Shown: one piece after another, positions 1-12,000 of the stretch
Layout: each line of letters opens with the position of its first letter
Position numbering within the stretch: the first letter of the stretch is position 1
NCBI GenBank assembly: GCA_001584585.1
Contig: LSYV01000033.1
Span: 123,906 to 187,905 of the forward strand
From: Gonium pectorale
Lineage: Eukaryota > Chlorophyta > Chlorophyceae > Chlamydomonadales > Volvocaceae
Direction: 5' to 3'
DNA length: 64,000 bases
The notes under the pieces: generated by a model
Seen by the model: only the letters and a program-made list of their open reading frames with translations
Databases searched by the model: none
Told to the model about the DNA's origin: nothing
Position numbers and translations under genes: made by a program

Positions 1-3000
1 TATCACCCTTATACCGACGCCCCTCCCAGCCACCCCTGCCCCTGGCCCCTTGACGCTCTCCCGCGCATGCCCCACGCGGCCCAGACCCGCCCGCACCTTG
101 GGCGCGTCGGCGGGGAACCTCCTGCCCGCCAGGTGCTCCAGCACGATGTGCGCCATCACCAGGTCCTCGGGGCTGCCCTTGAAGCGGAACACGCCAATGC
201 GGTGGGCCGCCACGCACACCCGGTAGCGCGCATCGGCGGGCCCGTCCACCTGGATCTTGCGGCTCTCTTCCGCAGCCGCCCGCTCCGCCGCCAGCGCCGC
301 GTCGCGCTCCCGGTCCGTCGGCAGCGCCAGCGGCGGCAGGGAGGGCGGCCGGGGCGAGCGGACGGAGGAGTTGGAGGGGCCGGAGCCCGGGATGACGCCG
401 GAGGCCGTGCGTGTGGTGGCCGCGGCGGCGGCGGTTGCGCCACCGCCCGAGGTGGTCACGGCGTGCGGTGTGGCGGCTAAGGCGGCGCCGCCGGTGCTGC
501 CTGTCACCGCCGCCGCGGCGGCGGCGATGGCGGTGTTGGCGGCGCCGGCTGAGTACGCGCGGTGGGCGTTGGAGAGCATCATGGGGGGCTGGTAGGCGCC
601 GAGGGTGAAGCCCGGCTGGGAGGGCGAGCGGGCGCTGACGCTGGGGCTGATGGGGGCGGACTGCCGCGGCCCCACCGCCCTGCCGACCGGCGGCATCAGC
701 GTGATGGGCTGACCGGGCTGCGCCGCCTGGGGTGACGGCAGCGTCACCGATGAAGATGCGGGCGCCGCCGGTGACAGCCGCTCGCCCTGCCACATCACTC
801 GCTTCTGCGGCGTGGTGCGTGGCGACGCGCGCGGCGAGGCCGCCAGGCTCAGCAGGTCGGGCGCACTGCCGCCGCCACCCCCTCCCGCCGCCGTGCCGCC
901 CGAGACCGTGATCTCGCCGCCGGGCAGCGTCGTGCCCCCTCCTTCGCCATCGACCGACGTGCACGACGGCTCGTCACTGAGCGCGGGGGAGCTCACCGGC
1001 TGCAGCGCCGGCGGCCTGGCGGCGCCGTTGCCGTTGGTGGGCGTCTGCACCAGATGGTGCATGGACGGCGGCACCGGCAACATGCCGCCGAGGTTCTTGA
1101 CGGAGAACGGCGACGTCGGCGACAGCGGCGCGGCACCTTCGTCGCGGGCGAGGCTGGACATGCTCGGGTCTGAGCCGGCGTTGACCAGCAGGGGCTCGCA
1201 GCCGGACTGGGACTGCGCCGCGAACGCCGCCGCGTCGACGACGCCACCGGCGGAGGGCCCGGCGCCGGCGGCGTTGGACGCGTCGGTGTCTGAGGGGGCC
1301 AGCTCCAGGTGCACCGACGTGGGCGTCAGCAGCGCCGCGGCGTCGGACGTGCCGCCGCCCTCGACGCCCTCCGCGACCGCACTGGGCCCGAGGGGAGGAA
1401 TGAGTCCGTCGCCGTCGCCGCTGGAGGTGCGGGCTTCGGCGGCCGCCGAGACGGCATCGGCCTCGCCGGCCTCCGGTTCCCGCTCCCGCAGCACAACCGT
1501 GGCGGTCGTGCGGAGTGAGCGGTTCTAGGGGAGGGGCAAGTAGGGATGGGAAGAGGGCCCATGGCGGAAACGGCCTGGGGGTCAGCCGGAGAGGGGGAGG
1601 ACGGCTGCCAGGGGCAGAGGTGCCAGCGGAGACCACACATCGGAACCATGCCAGCCGGCAGCAACAGCGACCCGCGGGACGATGTGCATGAAACCGGTAC
1701 AACCTCCAACCAACTAATGGAGCGCAATGCCCAAACCCGAAACAGAAGCTTGGACAGCCTGCTGGGGCGGCCCGCGCCGCCGGGAGCGCACCCACCCACC
1801 CTCCGCGGCATACGCGCGCTCGAGCCGTCGCCCTCCTCGGCCTCGGCCTCAGCCGCCGCTGCCGCCCTGGCGGCCGCCGCCGCCGCGACCTCCTGCATCT
1901 CCACCTGCAGCCGCTCGCCCCACGAGCGCCGCTCCACGTGGGTGCTCGGCGTGGGGGCGTCCTCGTTGGCGTCGCCCCTCGCCTGCGGGCGTGGAAGGGA
2001 TCGTCTCGTTGGTACGATTCGTCGCGCAGCGCAGCCGTCCTTACAGTCCGCCAGCCCCTCCGCCACCGCTGCCGCCCGCAGGCGCTACCGCGACTTGCTT
2101 CCCCCCGCCATCGCGGGCGGCCCCACCCCGTCCCTCGACTGTCTGCTGCAGTCCCGACCCAGTTCCCGGGCCCCGCCCACCTGCGGCCACAGCTCCACCG
2201 AGTGCTTGGGCCACAGCGGCTGGTGGCGGTCCGGCACCAGCCTGAACCCGCTGCCGCTGCTGGGCCCCGCCCCCGCCGCGGTTGCGCCCTCTAGCGGCAC
2301 GCCGCCCCCGCCCCCGCCGCTCGCTCGCTCCCGCTCGTCTTCCGGCGATCCCAATACCGCCACGGGGTTGTCCCGAAGCAGCGCCGCCACGGGCTCGGGC
2401 GCCACCCGGGCCGAGTGGCTGGGGCTGTGGCCATGGCTCACGCTGTAGGCCTGTGGGCCACTGCCCACCAGCAAGCGAGGCAGCGGGTCGGAGCGGCCGC
2501 TCAGGCCGGTGCTGGCAGAGGCCCCCGAGCCGGTGGAGCCGCGCGGGCGCAGCATCAGCGCCGCGACGGGCGACAGCTCAATGGCGCCGCCGCCGGGCGT
2601 CGTCGCCGACGCAGCTGGCGAGGATGCGAACCCGCCGCCGACGGCAGCAGGCGCGTCGTCCTCCCAGGGCGCGGGCGGGCCGCGCCGCTCGCCGCCGCCG
2701 CCGTACCGCCGCTTGGCTGCCCGCGCGGCCGCGTGGGGCGACATCTCCTCTCCCCCGTCCCCCTCCCGCACCGAGGGCATGCGAGACCCGCCCGGCTGGT
2801 TGATGCTGAGCAGCCGGCCCGACGAGCTGCCAGACACCTCAGCCGCCGCCGCCGCCGCGGTGCCGGCTGCGGCGCCGGATGCCGCGCCGGCGGTGCCGGT
2901 CTGGGCGTCGGGCGACATTTCCGCCACCACCGCCAGCCCCGCCTCGCCGCCGCCCGCCTCGGCGGCCTGCCACTCGGCCATCACCTTGAGGGCAAGGGAT

Positions 3001-6000
3001 GCCTGCAAAGGGCAGCCCAGGGGCCCATGCCGGCGGCCGTGTGCCATCGCGTGGATACGGCAGCCCAGGCGATGCAAGCGATACGGCCAGGCATCAGGTC
3101 ACCTCGACCCGTACATGATGAATGTAATCTGGTCTTCTTTCCGCCATATGCACAGGTCGTTGTGCTTCGCATGCGTGCCCGCCCCCGACGCCCCGCCCGC
3201 CCTGCCACGAGCGCGATCCCGATCCCGGTCGTGGTCGTGCCATCGCCGCGCCCCGCGCCCCGCTCTCCGCCCTGCGCGCACCTCCAGCGCCACCATGCCG
3301 CCGTGCGCCGCCGCGTCCATGAAGCGAGCGGCCTGGTTGATCGAGGCGCCGTGGTAGTCTGGGCAGGGGGGGAATAGGGAGAGGGGGCAGGCGGGGCAGC
3401 CCGGGCACACACGGAAGCTGACGTCGTCCGGTGCGCGGCGAGGCGTCGTGAGACAGGACATGGTCCGCCAGTATCCATAACAACATACATGATCATGATC
3501 CGGCACAGCAGCACCTCTAGCGCACGCATTGAAGTGCACGCGGTCCGTTCTGGCACCCTGCTTGAGCTCTCCCCCACACAGGGCTCTCCCCCACGCAGCC
3601 GGGCGCTTCAGCCCACTGGGACGGACGGACGGACGGACGAAAGAACGAACAAAAGGAGGGGCGGGCACGCACGCACGCACGCACGCGGGACGCACCCGCT
3701 CGGCCGATGTGGTCGGGGATGACGGAGCGCGGGCTGCCCTCGCACACGCCGATCTTCATGCGCGGCCCGCGGAACACCATCCGGCCCTGCTCGTCGTACT
3801 CCTCCCGCCAGAACTTGAGCGCGGGCTGCGGGTGCGGCGAAGGGAGCGGGAGCGGGAGCAGGGGCCGTGTTGGGCCCAACGGGCGCCTGTTTGGACAGAA
3901 TGCGGCATGCCCCACGCAGCGCTACCGTGCGCCCCGCCCTCCGCCCCTGCCCCTCGTCCCTGCCTCCTTCGTCCCTGCCGGCCCCGTCTTACAGCAAAGC
4001 CCCGCACGACGCCACCCCCCAGCGCCATGCCCCTTAGTGCGTGCGCGGCGCTGCGCAATATCGCTGCCCTCTTGAAGCTTGCTAGACACCACAATCTGGG
4101 CGCCGTGCACCCCCCCCCGGCGCTCACCTCGGGCCACTCCGCGTACATGAGCACGTCCTGCAGCAGCAGCGACCACTCCACGGCGGCCTGGAGGGAGGGG
4201 GGTAATACGGAACGGGAAACGGGAGGGCGGGCGCAAGCCGCATCAATCTTCCGGTCTCGTAGGTACAGGCGTAGGATTGCCGCGCTCAACTGCGCAGCGT
4301 GCGCATGCGTTGGGCGCTCGGCAATGCTACGGCGCTTTGCCCCGGCTTACATCCGCTGGTGTCCCACGGGTCGCACTCCATACGGGTGGGGGGCTACTGC
4401 CAGGCTTGCTGGGGCTACGACGCCCAACGCACCTGCGGCGTCGCAAAGGCCACCATGTACTTGAGGTCGCCGTCCTGCATGCGGCACAGGTAGCCGCCGC
4501 CGCCGCGCGCACCGCCGGCGCCCACCGTCAGGTCCGAGGCCTGCAGCGCCGCTGCCGCCGCCACGGCGGCGGCGCTGATGGCGCCAGCGGCGCCGCCAGG
4601 GGCGGCACCGGCGCCGCAGCAGCGCAGGCAGGCGCGGATGCAGGCGGCGATGAGGTCGTGCACGCGGCGCGCGTCCCGGCGGAACTTGGCGCTGAACGCC
4701 TTGCCGTTCTCCACGATGGCAAACACCATGGTGATGGGCGGCAGCAGCACGGGGCCGTCCACGTTGCCCAGCGGCGCGTCCAGCGTGCCTGTGGGGAGGA
4801 GGGTTTTCGGGAGAACGCGAGGGAGCGCGGGTTGCCGTTTGCGGCGGAACCGGCTGGTACAGGTGTGGGCGCCCCGTACAGGGCCAATGCCCCACGTCAG
4901 CACTCGCGGAACACCTCCTCCACTGGCAGCCCAAAGTTGTACCGCTAACCAGGGTGCTGTCTTTGTCGGCAGCAGCTCTGTTCGGCCCGTCCGTCCCACC
5001 ACACCGCAGGCATTCGGGCACCCTCTCCCAGCCGGCCCGGCGGCCACGCCCTCGCAACGCCCCGCCCACACCCCCTTGGCCTGCTGGCGCCCAGCCCGTC
5101 GTTATTCATACCCGTCCTCCTTCCACTCCCCCGGCCTGCCGACGCACCCGGCGCCGAGAAGTAGGGCTGGTCGCTGCAGACCCACTCGTCCTTGAGCGTC
5201 ACCTTGTTGCCAAACGCCTTGGCACGCCCCACCAGCGCGGGCGGCGCCACCTGGTACAGCCGGAGGCGCTCGGGGCCCTTGGAGCGCTGGCCGGGCTGCG
5301 GGGCGGGGCAGCAAGTTGGGCAGCGGGGCTCACTGCGGCGATGTCATAAACGTACGTGGAGGCCACACAACTCCGTACCCTCCTGCCCCGCCGCAAGCTA
5401 CCCTCACCCAGGCACCCGCCGCCGCCACGCTTTAGCAATCCACCAGGTCCGGCCGGCGGCCCCGCCGCCGCCCCCGCCGCCACCTCCGCCGCGCCCCGCC
5501 CACCCCTTCCATCGCCGTGTAGGTGCGCACGTGCCTTTGGCGTGCTGGGCATCACCGGCGGCGCGCCCCCCGCCCCGGGCGTGGCCGGCGCCGTGGAGGC
5601 GTCCACGCTGAATAGCGGCAGCCGCTTGCTGCCAGGGCAGTGGGTGTACTCGCCCATGTCCAGGATCAGCGCCTCGTCGGGGTTGCGGGCGGACTTGCGC
5701 CTGCGGGCGGGCGGGCGGGCTTACGTGTGGGGGCGGTCCAGGTCGAGGGGGCACAAGACGTGCTTCAATCGGCGTACGTACTTGGCCTCGTCGTAGGAGC
5801 TGACTAACCCCCCATGGAACCAACCATGGCTGCGTGCGACAGGAAGTGCTTTACCACACGGGCTGTTATCGTCCACGCCCACGCGCCGGCGCGCAGCGCC
5901 CGGGCAACGCACATCGCAGCGGCGATGTCGCTTGCGTGTGGCATACGGCGCGCCTCCTGCATCCCTGCCCGTCGGTCACCTGGCATTGATTTGGGACAGC

Positions 6001-9000
6001 TGCGTGCGGGTGCGGTCGTGGGTCCTTTTTGGCGGCCCCATAGCCATCCCCCCCTTTACTCACTTCAAGCAGCTGTACCAGGGCGGCTGAATAGCATTGA
6101 GCTTCTTGAAATTCATGCCGTTGTGGTCCACTGCGCCCAGCTCCTGAGGCAGCAGCCGAGGAATAGGAGGGACTGGAGTCAAGGCGAGTGGGGATACACT
6201 TACCGCTCTCAAGAGCAGCTGAACCCATGGCCGCAGGGGCTCCTGCATGCCAACTTCTTGCAAACAGCAATACCGGCGACGCGCTCCGAAAGTCGCCCCA
6301 TGCGCCCCATACCTCTTCGTCCTGCATCCCCCGGTAAAGCCCACAAGGAACCTGCCCTGAGGATCGCACAGCGCCCCGTTCATGCCTGTTTCCCCCCAAC
6401 TCGCCACCCTGCCCCCGCCTCCCCGGCAGTCCTCGGGGACCTCCCTTCCCTCGCTAATCCTCATCCCCCGCCCACCTCCAACCGCTCCTTGATATCGGCA
6501 AACGTGGCCTCATCCATCATGATCTGCCCGCCGTTGGCCGCATCAGAGACCACTGCGGGGGGGAGGGAGCATGATATAGCGGCCAGGGGTCGGCGGCGTG
6601 GGCAGACAGGAGGGGGACTGACGGTGGAAAGCCGGGCAGGGCACAACACAACGCAACCACCACGCAGCCGACAGCTCCACGCGCACCCCGCTACCGCACC
6701 GGGCCGCCCGTTGGTCCCTACGCCGACCCGGCCCCTCCCGACCGCTCACTCTTTGCCAGGTCCAAGACCGCCGAGCCCTTGCTCATCTGCCCGGGCGGCA
6801 GCAGCCCCGTGGCTATCCCCATGCGGACGCGCATGCCGTTGAAGAGCGCGTGGTGGCGGTGGAAGAAGCCCAGGCTGAGGCCCCCGCCGCCCCCGGGCGC
6901 CGAGGCGGCCCTCGGCGTGCCCACGGTGCTGGGCTCGCGGCCGATCGCCATGGTGCTGCTCTGTGGAGGGTGCGGGACGGCAGGAAGGCAAAGGCGAGGG
7001 GTCAGCCATAAAGGTCGACAGCGAGCACGGGGCAAATGCGGCACTCTGCTCGCGTTGCGCCATTCCGACCGCAGGCTTCGTCATGCGAGCAACCCGCGCT
7101 TCCAATCGCAATCCGCATGGGAGGGAGGGGCCCCGCCACGCACAGTAATCGGTTTGTAGACGGCAAGGAAAGGGCCCCGTCCGTTGCCCACAGCTACTGA
7201 ACTACCGTAACTGACACTTACGCAGCCCAAAAGGCCCCGTCCGGGTGTCACAGGGTTGGAAAGCAATCTCAGTAGATATGCCGGAGGCGCATGGCGGGGA
7301 GGGGTAGAATAATCAAAATGCGTTCTCATTAGATGCGGTGGCGGTGGGGGTGACTCGTCCGCACCTGCCGCGAGTCGGGCCGGAAGCCCTCCGGCCGAAT
7401 GCCGTCCGTGGACATGCCGGCTGCCCGCAGGGAGGAGGGCATGGCGGCGATGGAGAGCGAGCGATCGTCCGAGATGCCCGTCTGGTGCGGCGGGTTGGAG
7501 GAGAAGGAGACGGGCTGGGGTGGGCGGCGAATTGGCAGGTGGGAAGGTGGTGGTGGCGGGGTGGGTGTGGTGGCGGAGACGAGGGCCAGAAGAGCAGCAG
7601 GGGCGAGGGGAAAGGCGGGGGCAGGGGCAGGGACGGTATGGGGCCAGGGCAATGCCCAAAGTCAGTGCAAGAACACCAAACGCGAATGAAATGAGTGCCG
7701 GTAGGAACACTAATGCGTTGCGCCTAAATCCAAGTGACCCGAACCCCAACCCTCTGCCACCGGCCCGCCAGCGCACCTGCCCGCTGGTGCGGTTGCCAAA
7801 CAGCGAGTGCGTCAGGTTGTTGGTCATCATGGAGATGGCGTTCAGCAGACCAGGCCCTGCGCGGTTGGTTGGTGTGGCAAGGGGCCGGCATGCCATGGTA
7901 AGAGGAGGGCGAGGAGGGCGAAGGGGAACGGGGCCGACGCAGCGGTCTCACAACCCTCGTCCCGCAGCCCCTCCCCCCCCCCCCAAACACACACACCAGG
8001 CGTCCTCCGCCGCGAGGGCGCGTCCCGCGCCTCCACCACAAAGAGCCCCTCGGGCCACGTCTGCCGGTTGAGCGCTAGCTGGGTCTGTGGGTCAGCAGGC
8101 CACGGTTGGGTGGGGCAGGACCGGGAGTTACAGGAGGCCGGAAGCCGAGGGCAACGCAGGCCTAACGGCAGCGGACGGGGCAGGGGCCGTGCTGGGCTTT
8201 CGGCACGAGAATCGACTGGCAGAGCTGGCCAGGAGCCCGCGAGGCCGCGAGCAGAGCTGCGAGGCTTCCGTCACCCTTCCAGACCTGCAGGCAGAAGATG
8301 ACTGCGTCCAGCGCCTCGTAGAAGACCAGCACGTACGAGTCGCCCTCCTGCTCCACCGTGTAGCCGAAGTTGGACCATCGCGCCTTGCGGATGAGGCCGT
8401 TGTGCAGGTTGAGCGCTTTGGTCATCAGCTCGGGGGACTGCTTCATCAGGTCTGCGCGTGGAGCCGTGTGTGGTGGGGGGGGGGGGGAGAACGGGTTCAC
8501 AGCAAGGCAAATGGGGGGAGGGGTCGTGAAGTAGGGGCATGGACCCTATCGATGTCCGAGCGCCCGGGTCAGCAACCCAAAGCACTGTCCCAACAGGTCT
8601 GTGTCGCAACAGGGATGGAAGATGGGCTCGCGTGCGCACGCCTGTCCAGGGACCAGATGCTCTATGCTCACCCAGTCCCGCCCACATTGACATTAGGTCG
8701 CCACGGTTGCCAAACGCCGATGCCCCGCTCCAGCGCGCTTGCACCGGGGCACCGCCGGCCGCCAGACACTACCCGGCGCATCCAAGCCGTCTTGCCCCAC
8801 CCCGCCCCGCTCGCCCCGCTCCAGCCCCCCTCCCCTGCCCTCCCCGCGGCGCGGCTCACCCGAGTAGCCCTCGATGTCGGTGACCACGACCGACACCTGC
8901 CCACCCAGGGGCTCCCCCTTGACGCGCTTGCGCAGGTTGTAGTAGTTCTGCAGGATGGCGGCGCGCTTGCCGCGGCGGTAGCATGAAAGGTACGTCAGCC

Positions 9001-12000
9001 AGGCCGCCACCAGCAGGCCGCCCAGCACGATGAGCACCACCACCCAGGGGTACCGCTGCACCCTACGGCGACCAGGTGGGAGGGTAGGTGGGTAGGTAGT
9101 GGTAGGTAGTGGACGCGGGCGGCGTAGATGTTGAGGGATTTTTTCGGTGGAAAGGGAGTTGCATTGCTGTTGGATGGGTGGGGATGGGAGCTGGCCCGGC
9201 ACCCTCCTCTGACGGCGGGTGGACAGCGGCGGCAGGTGGGGAGGAAGGCCAGCCACGAGGGGCAGTTTAGAGTTGGGAGGACGTTAACCGGGGAACGACT
9301 TGGGGGCGTTCACGCTACAGAAGGCGGTGCAGACGTGTACTAGGATCCGCAGAGCAACAGCAACGGCGGCCGGGAGGCCAGGACTCTCATCCCAGCCGCC
9401 AAGTGAATACGCACGCACACCCTGCCCCTCGGCGTTTCACATGAGGTCCCCATCCCCAGACCTCTTTATGACTGCCTGCCTCGCATCCCGCCACCCGCCA
9501 CTCACCAGGGCGTCTTGACCGGCACGCAGGTGAGGCGGCGGCCCATGGAGGGCTCCCCGTCCGTGTGCTCCACCCACACCTCCCGGAAGCCCTGGGGCGA
9601 GCAGCGCAGCAGCAGCAGCAGCAGGGACCGGCGCCGCAACAATTTCAGTGCGGCGTTGCCAGCGGCTGAGGTTGCCGGTGTGGCATGCATCGCCGAGGGC
9701 AGCGGGGGCGCGGCGAGGGCGCTCTGAGTGTTGATGTCCAAATGGGGGTTGGCTACGTGCGCAACCCAGGCGCGGGTCCGTCCCAGAGGGCAGGGGACAT
9801 GACGGCCCCACCAACCCCACTCACGTCAATGCAGAAGCAGCCCGTGTACAGGAAGTACTCCGGGTCAATCTTCCAGTTGAGGGTGGCGCTGCCAGCAGCG
9901 GCGCTCGTAGCGGAAGAGCTGTTGCCGAGTGCCCGCAGGCCGGCCATGCTGGTCGTCGCCTCCAGGATGCGCCAGTTGCTGTGGTTTAGCAAGGCCGGCT
10001 CCTCCGCAGTGGCGTTGGGGGCCAGCGCAGCCACGAGCGAGGGGCAGCTGCGGGCGTAGAGGGGCGGAGCCGTGGCGGGAGGGGTCAGGAGGAATAGGAG
10101 GCGGGCGGCTGGGGGCAGGGACAGGAGAGGAAGATGGCAGGAGGTGCGGGGGTTGGAGAAAGTGCGGGATGAGGGGCGTCAAGAAGAGACCGGGAGACCA
10201 GGTGGGCCCTGTAGGCTGCTGGGGAATCATGGTCCCTGGCTGCTCAGTTCCAAACCCCAACACACACCTGCCTACCCGAAGACAGCCCCGACAAACACCC
10301 GCCTACCCAAAGATGCGTACGCAAGCGCCACGCACCGCATGTTGGTGAAGTCCTGGTTGGTGTCGTCCCACACGGGCTTGGCCGAATCATTGGCAAAGGC
10401 CAGGAAGGACGGCAGCAAGGGCCGGGTGTAGTCGAAGTACCTGAGGTGAGGAGAAGCGGTCGAAGAGGCGCGGGGGGGGGGCGCCCGTATGATGATCCGA
10501 GGAACGTCGTGCATTCAGAAGCGGCGGAGAGGGAAGATTGGACGCCAAGCGAACTGGGGCTGAGCGGGACCGTTTGCGCCCCGCAGACCTACCCGCCCGC
10601 ACGTGGTCCAAAACACACCCTGGCCCTACCGATTACGCATCTCAGAACTCCAAACTTCACCCGCAAGAGCCGGGTGGGCTCCCAGCTGGGCGGGCTCTGC
10701 CAGCCCGCGAAGCCCAGGCCGCGGCCTCACCTGTACCCCTGCCCCAAGACGTAGTCCATGCCGCAGCAGGACAGCTGGTTCAGGGACAGATCCACGCTCT
10801 GCAGCATGTAGGGCCGGGCGGAGATGCAGGCGGCCGGCGTCATCATCCCCAGCCGGCAGGGGAGCGAGGGAGGGCACGGCGCGGAAAGCACGGGGCGCAA
10901 CACTGCCGGCTGGGCAGGCTGCTGGCGTACTTCACTTGTCGATTCGTCACAGGTCAAGTCAGTTCGCCGCAGCGATTCAGATTTAACCATTTGTGCAACA
11001 ATCCAGGGCAACCAAAGTGTGCAAACTTGCAAGCTGCACTGTGCACTTCTGTTTATCCCACGAAGGCTACCTGTATCGGCCCCGTGAACCACCTGCCGCA
11101 TGAGGCACACAAGACACCGCCGTGCAATCGCACCTGCGCGCAGTCCGGGCAAGCCAGGCTCGCCATGGAGGGGGGGATGGTGCCGTACAGGTAGTTCTGC
11201 TGTAGCAGCAGCAGGTTCAGGCCGCGGGCGTCACTGTCGGGGGACCGGCGGGCGGGCGGGACGGAACGCTAGTGGGTCAAGGGCGGGGGCGCGCGGCGGG
11301 TCAATGCGGGCCGAGCAGCGCAGGAGGAGTGGCGCACCGAGACAGGCAGCATAAGGCAGCAGCAGTCCATGCGGCAGCAGCGGCAGGAGAGCTGTGGAGA
11401 GTTGAGGCCGGTTGGGGCCGGGCGGAACAGGGGCGCTTGCGGAGGGTGTCTGTTCTCATGGAGCGTGAAGCTGCGCTGCCGTTGCGCCCCGTCGGCAGGG
11501 CCGCTCCGTTACGCGTGAAGCGCCTGTGCGACCCCGCCCCGCCCCGCAGCGCGCCCCACCGCCCGGCCCCACACGCACCCGATGTTCTCCGGCAGCGTGC
11601 CGGTGAGGTTGTTGTTGTACATCCACAGGCCGCCCAGCGTGCCCAGCGTGAAGATGTTGGACGGCAGGGTGCCGGTGAGCGAGTTGCCGTACATTCGCAC
11701 AATGGTCAGCTGGCTGCCGTTGCCCACCAGGTCGGGCAGGGGGCCCGTCAGGCTGCGGGTGAGGAGGTGAGGGACGGGCGGGCGGAGGGAGAGGAGTGGA
11801 AGGGGCAAGGGCCTGGTTTCGCCGCGGAGGGAGGCGGCGTGCGATGGGCTGATGGCCCGGGGGGGGTGCAGGATTAGAGGTTGGGGGCACCGCTCCCTAC
11901 AGGCGGGCCCGTGGAGGGTGGGATACCGGTAGTGGGAAGGCTAGGTGGCGAGGGGGACGGAGAGGGGCACGCCGACGTTGGAACGGCGTGCGGACGCCTG

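Noticed and set aside
812..1528. Plus-strand open frame of 238 codons
   Set aside because: It is antisense to the cyclase exon 1524-97, whose minus-strand frame joins neighbours in phase and contains the conserved RYRVCVAAHRIGVFRFKGS end.
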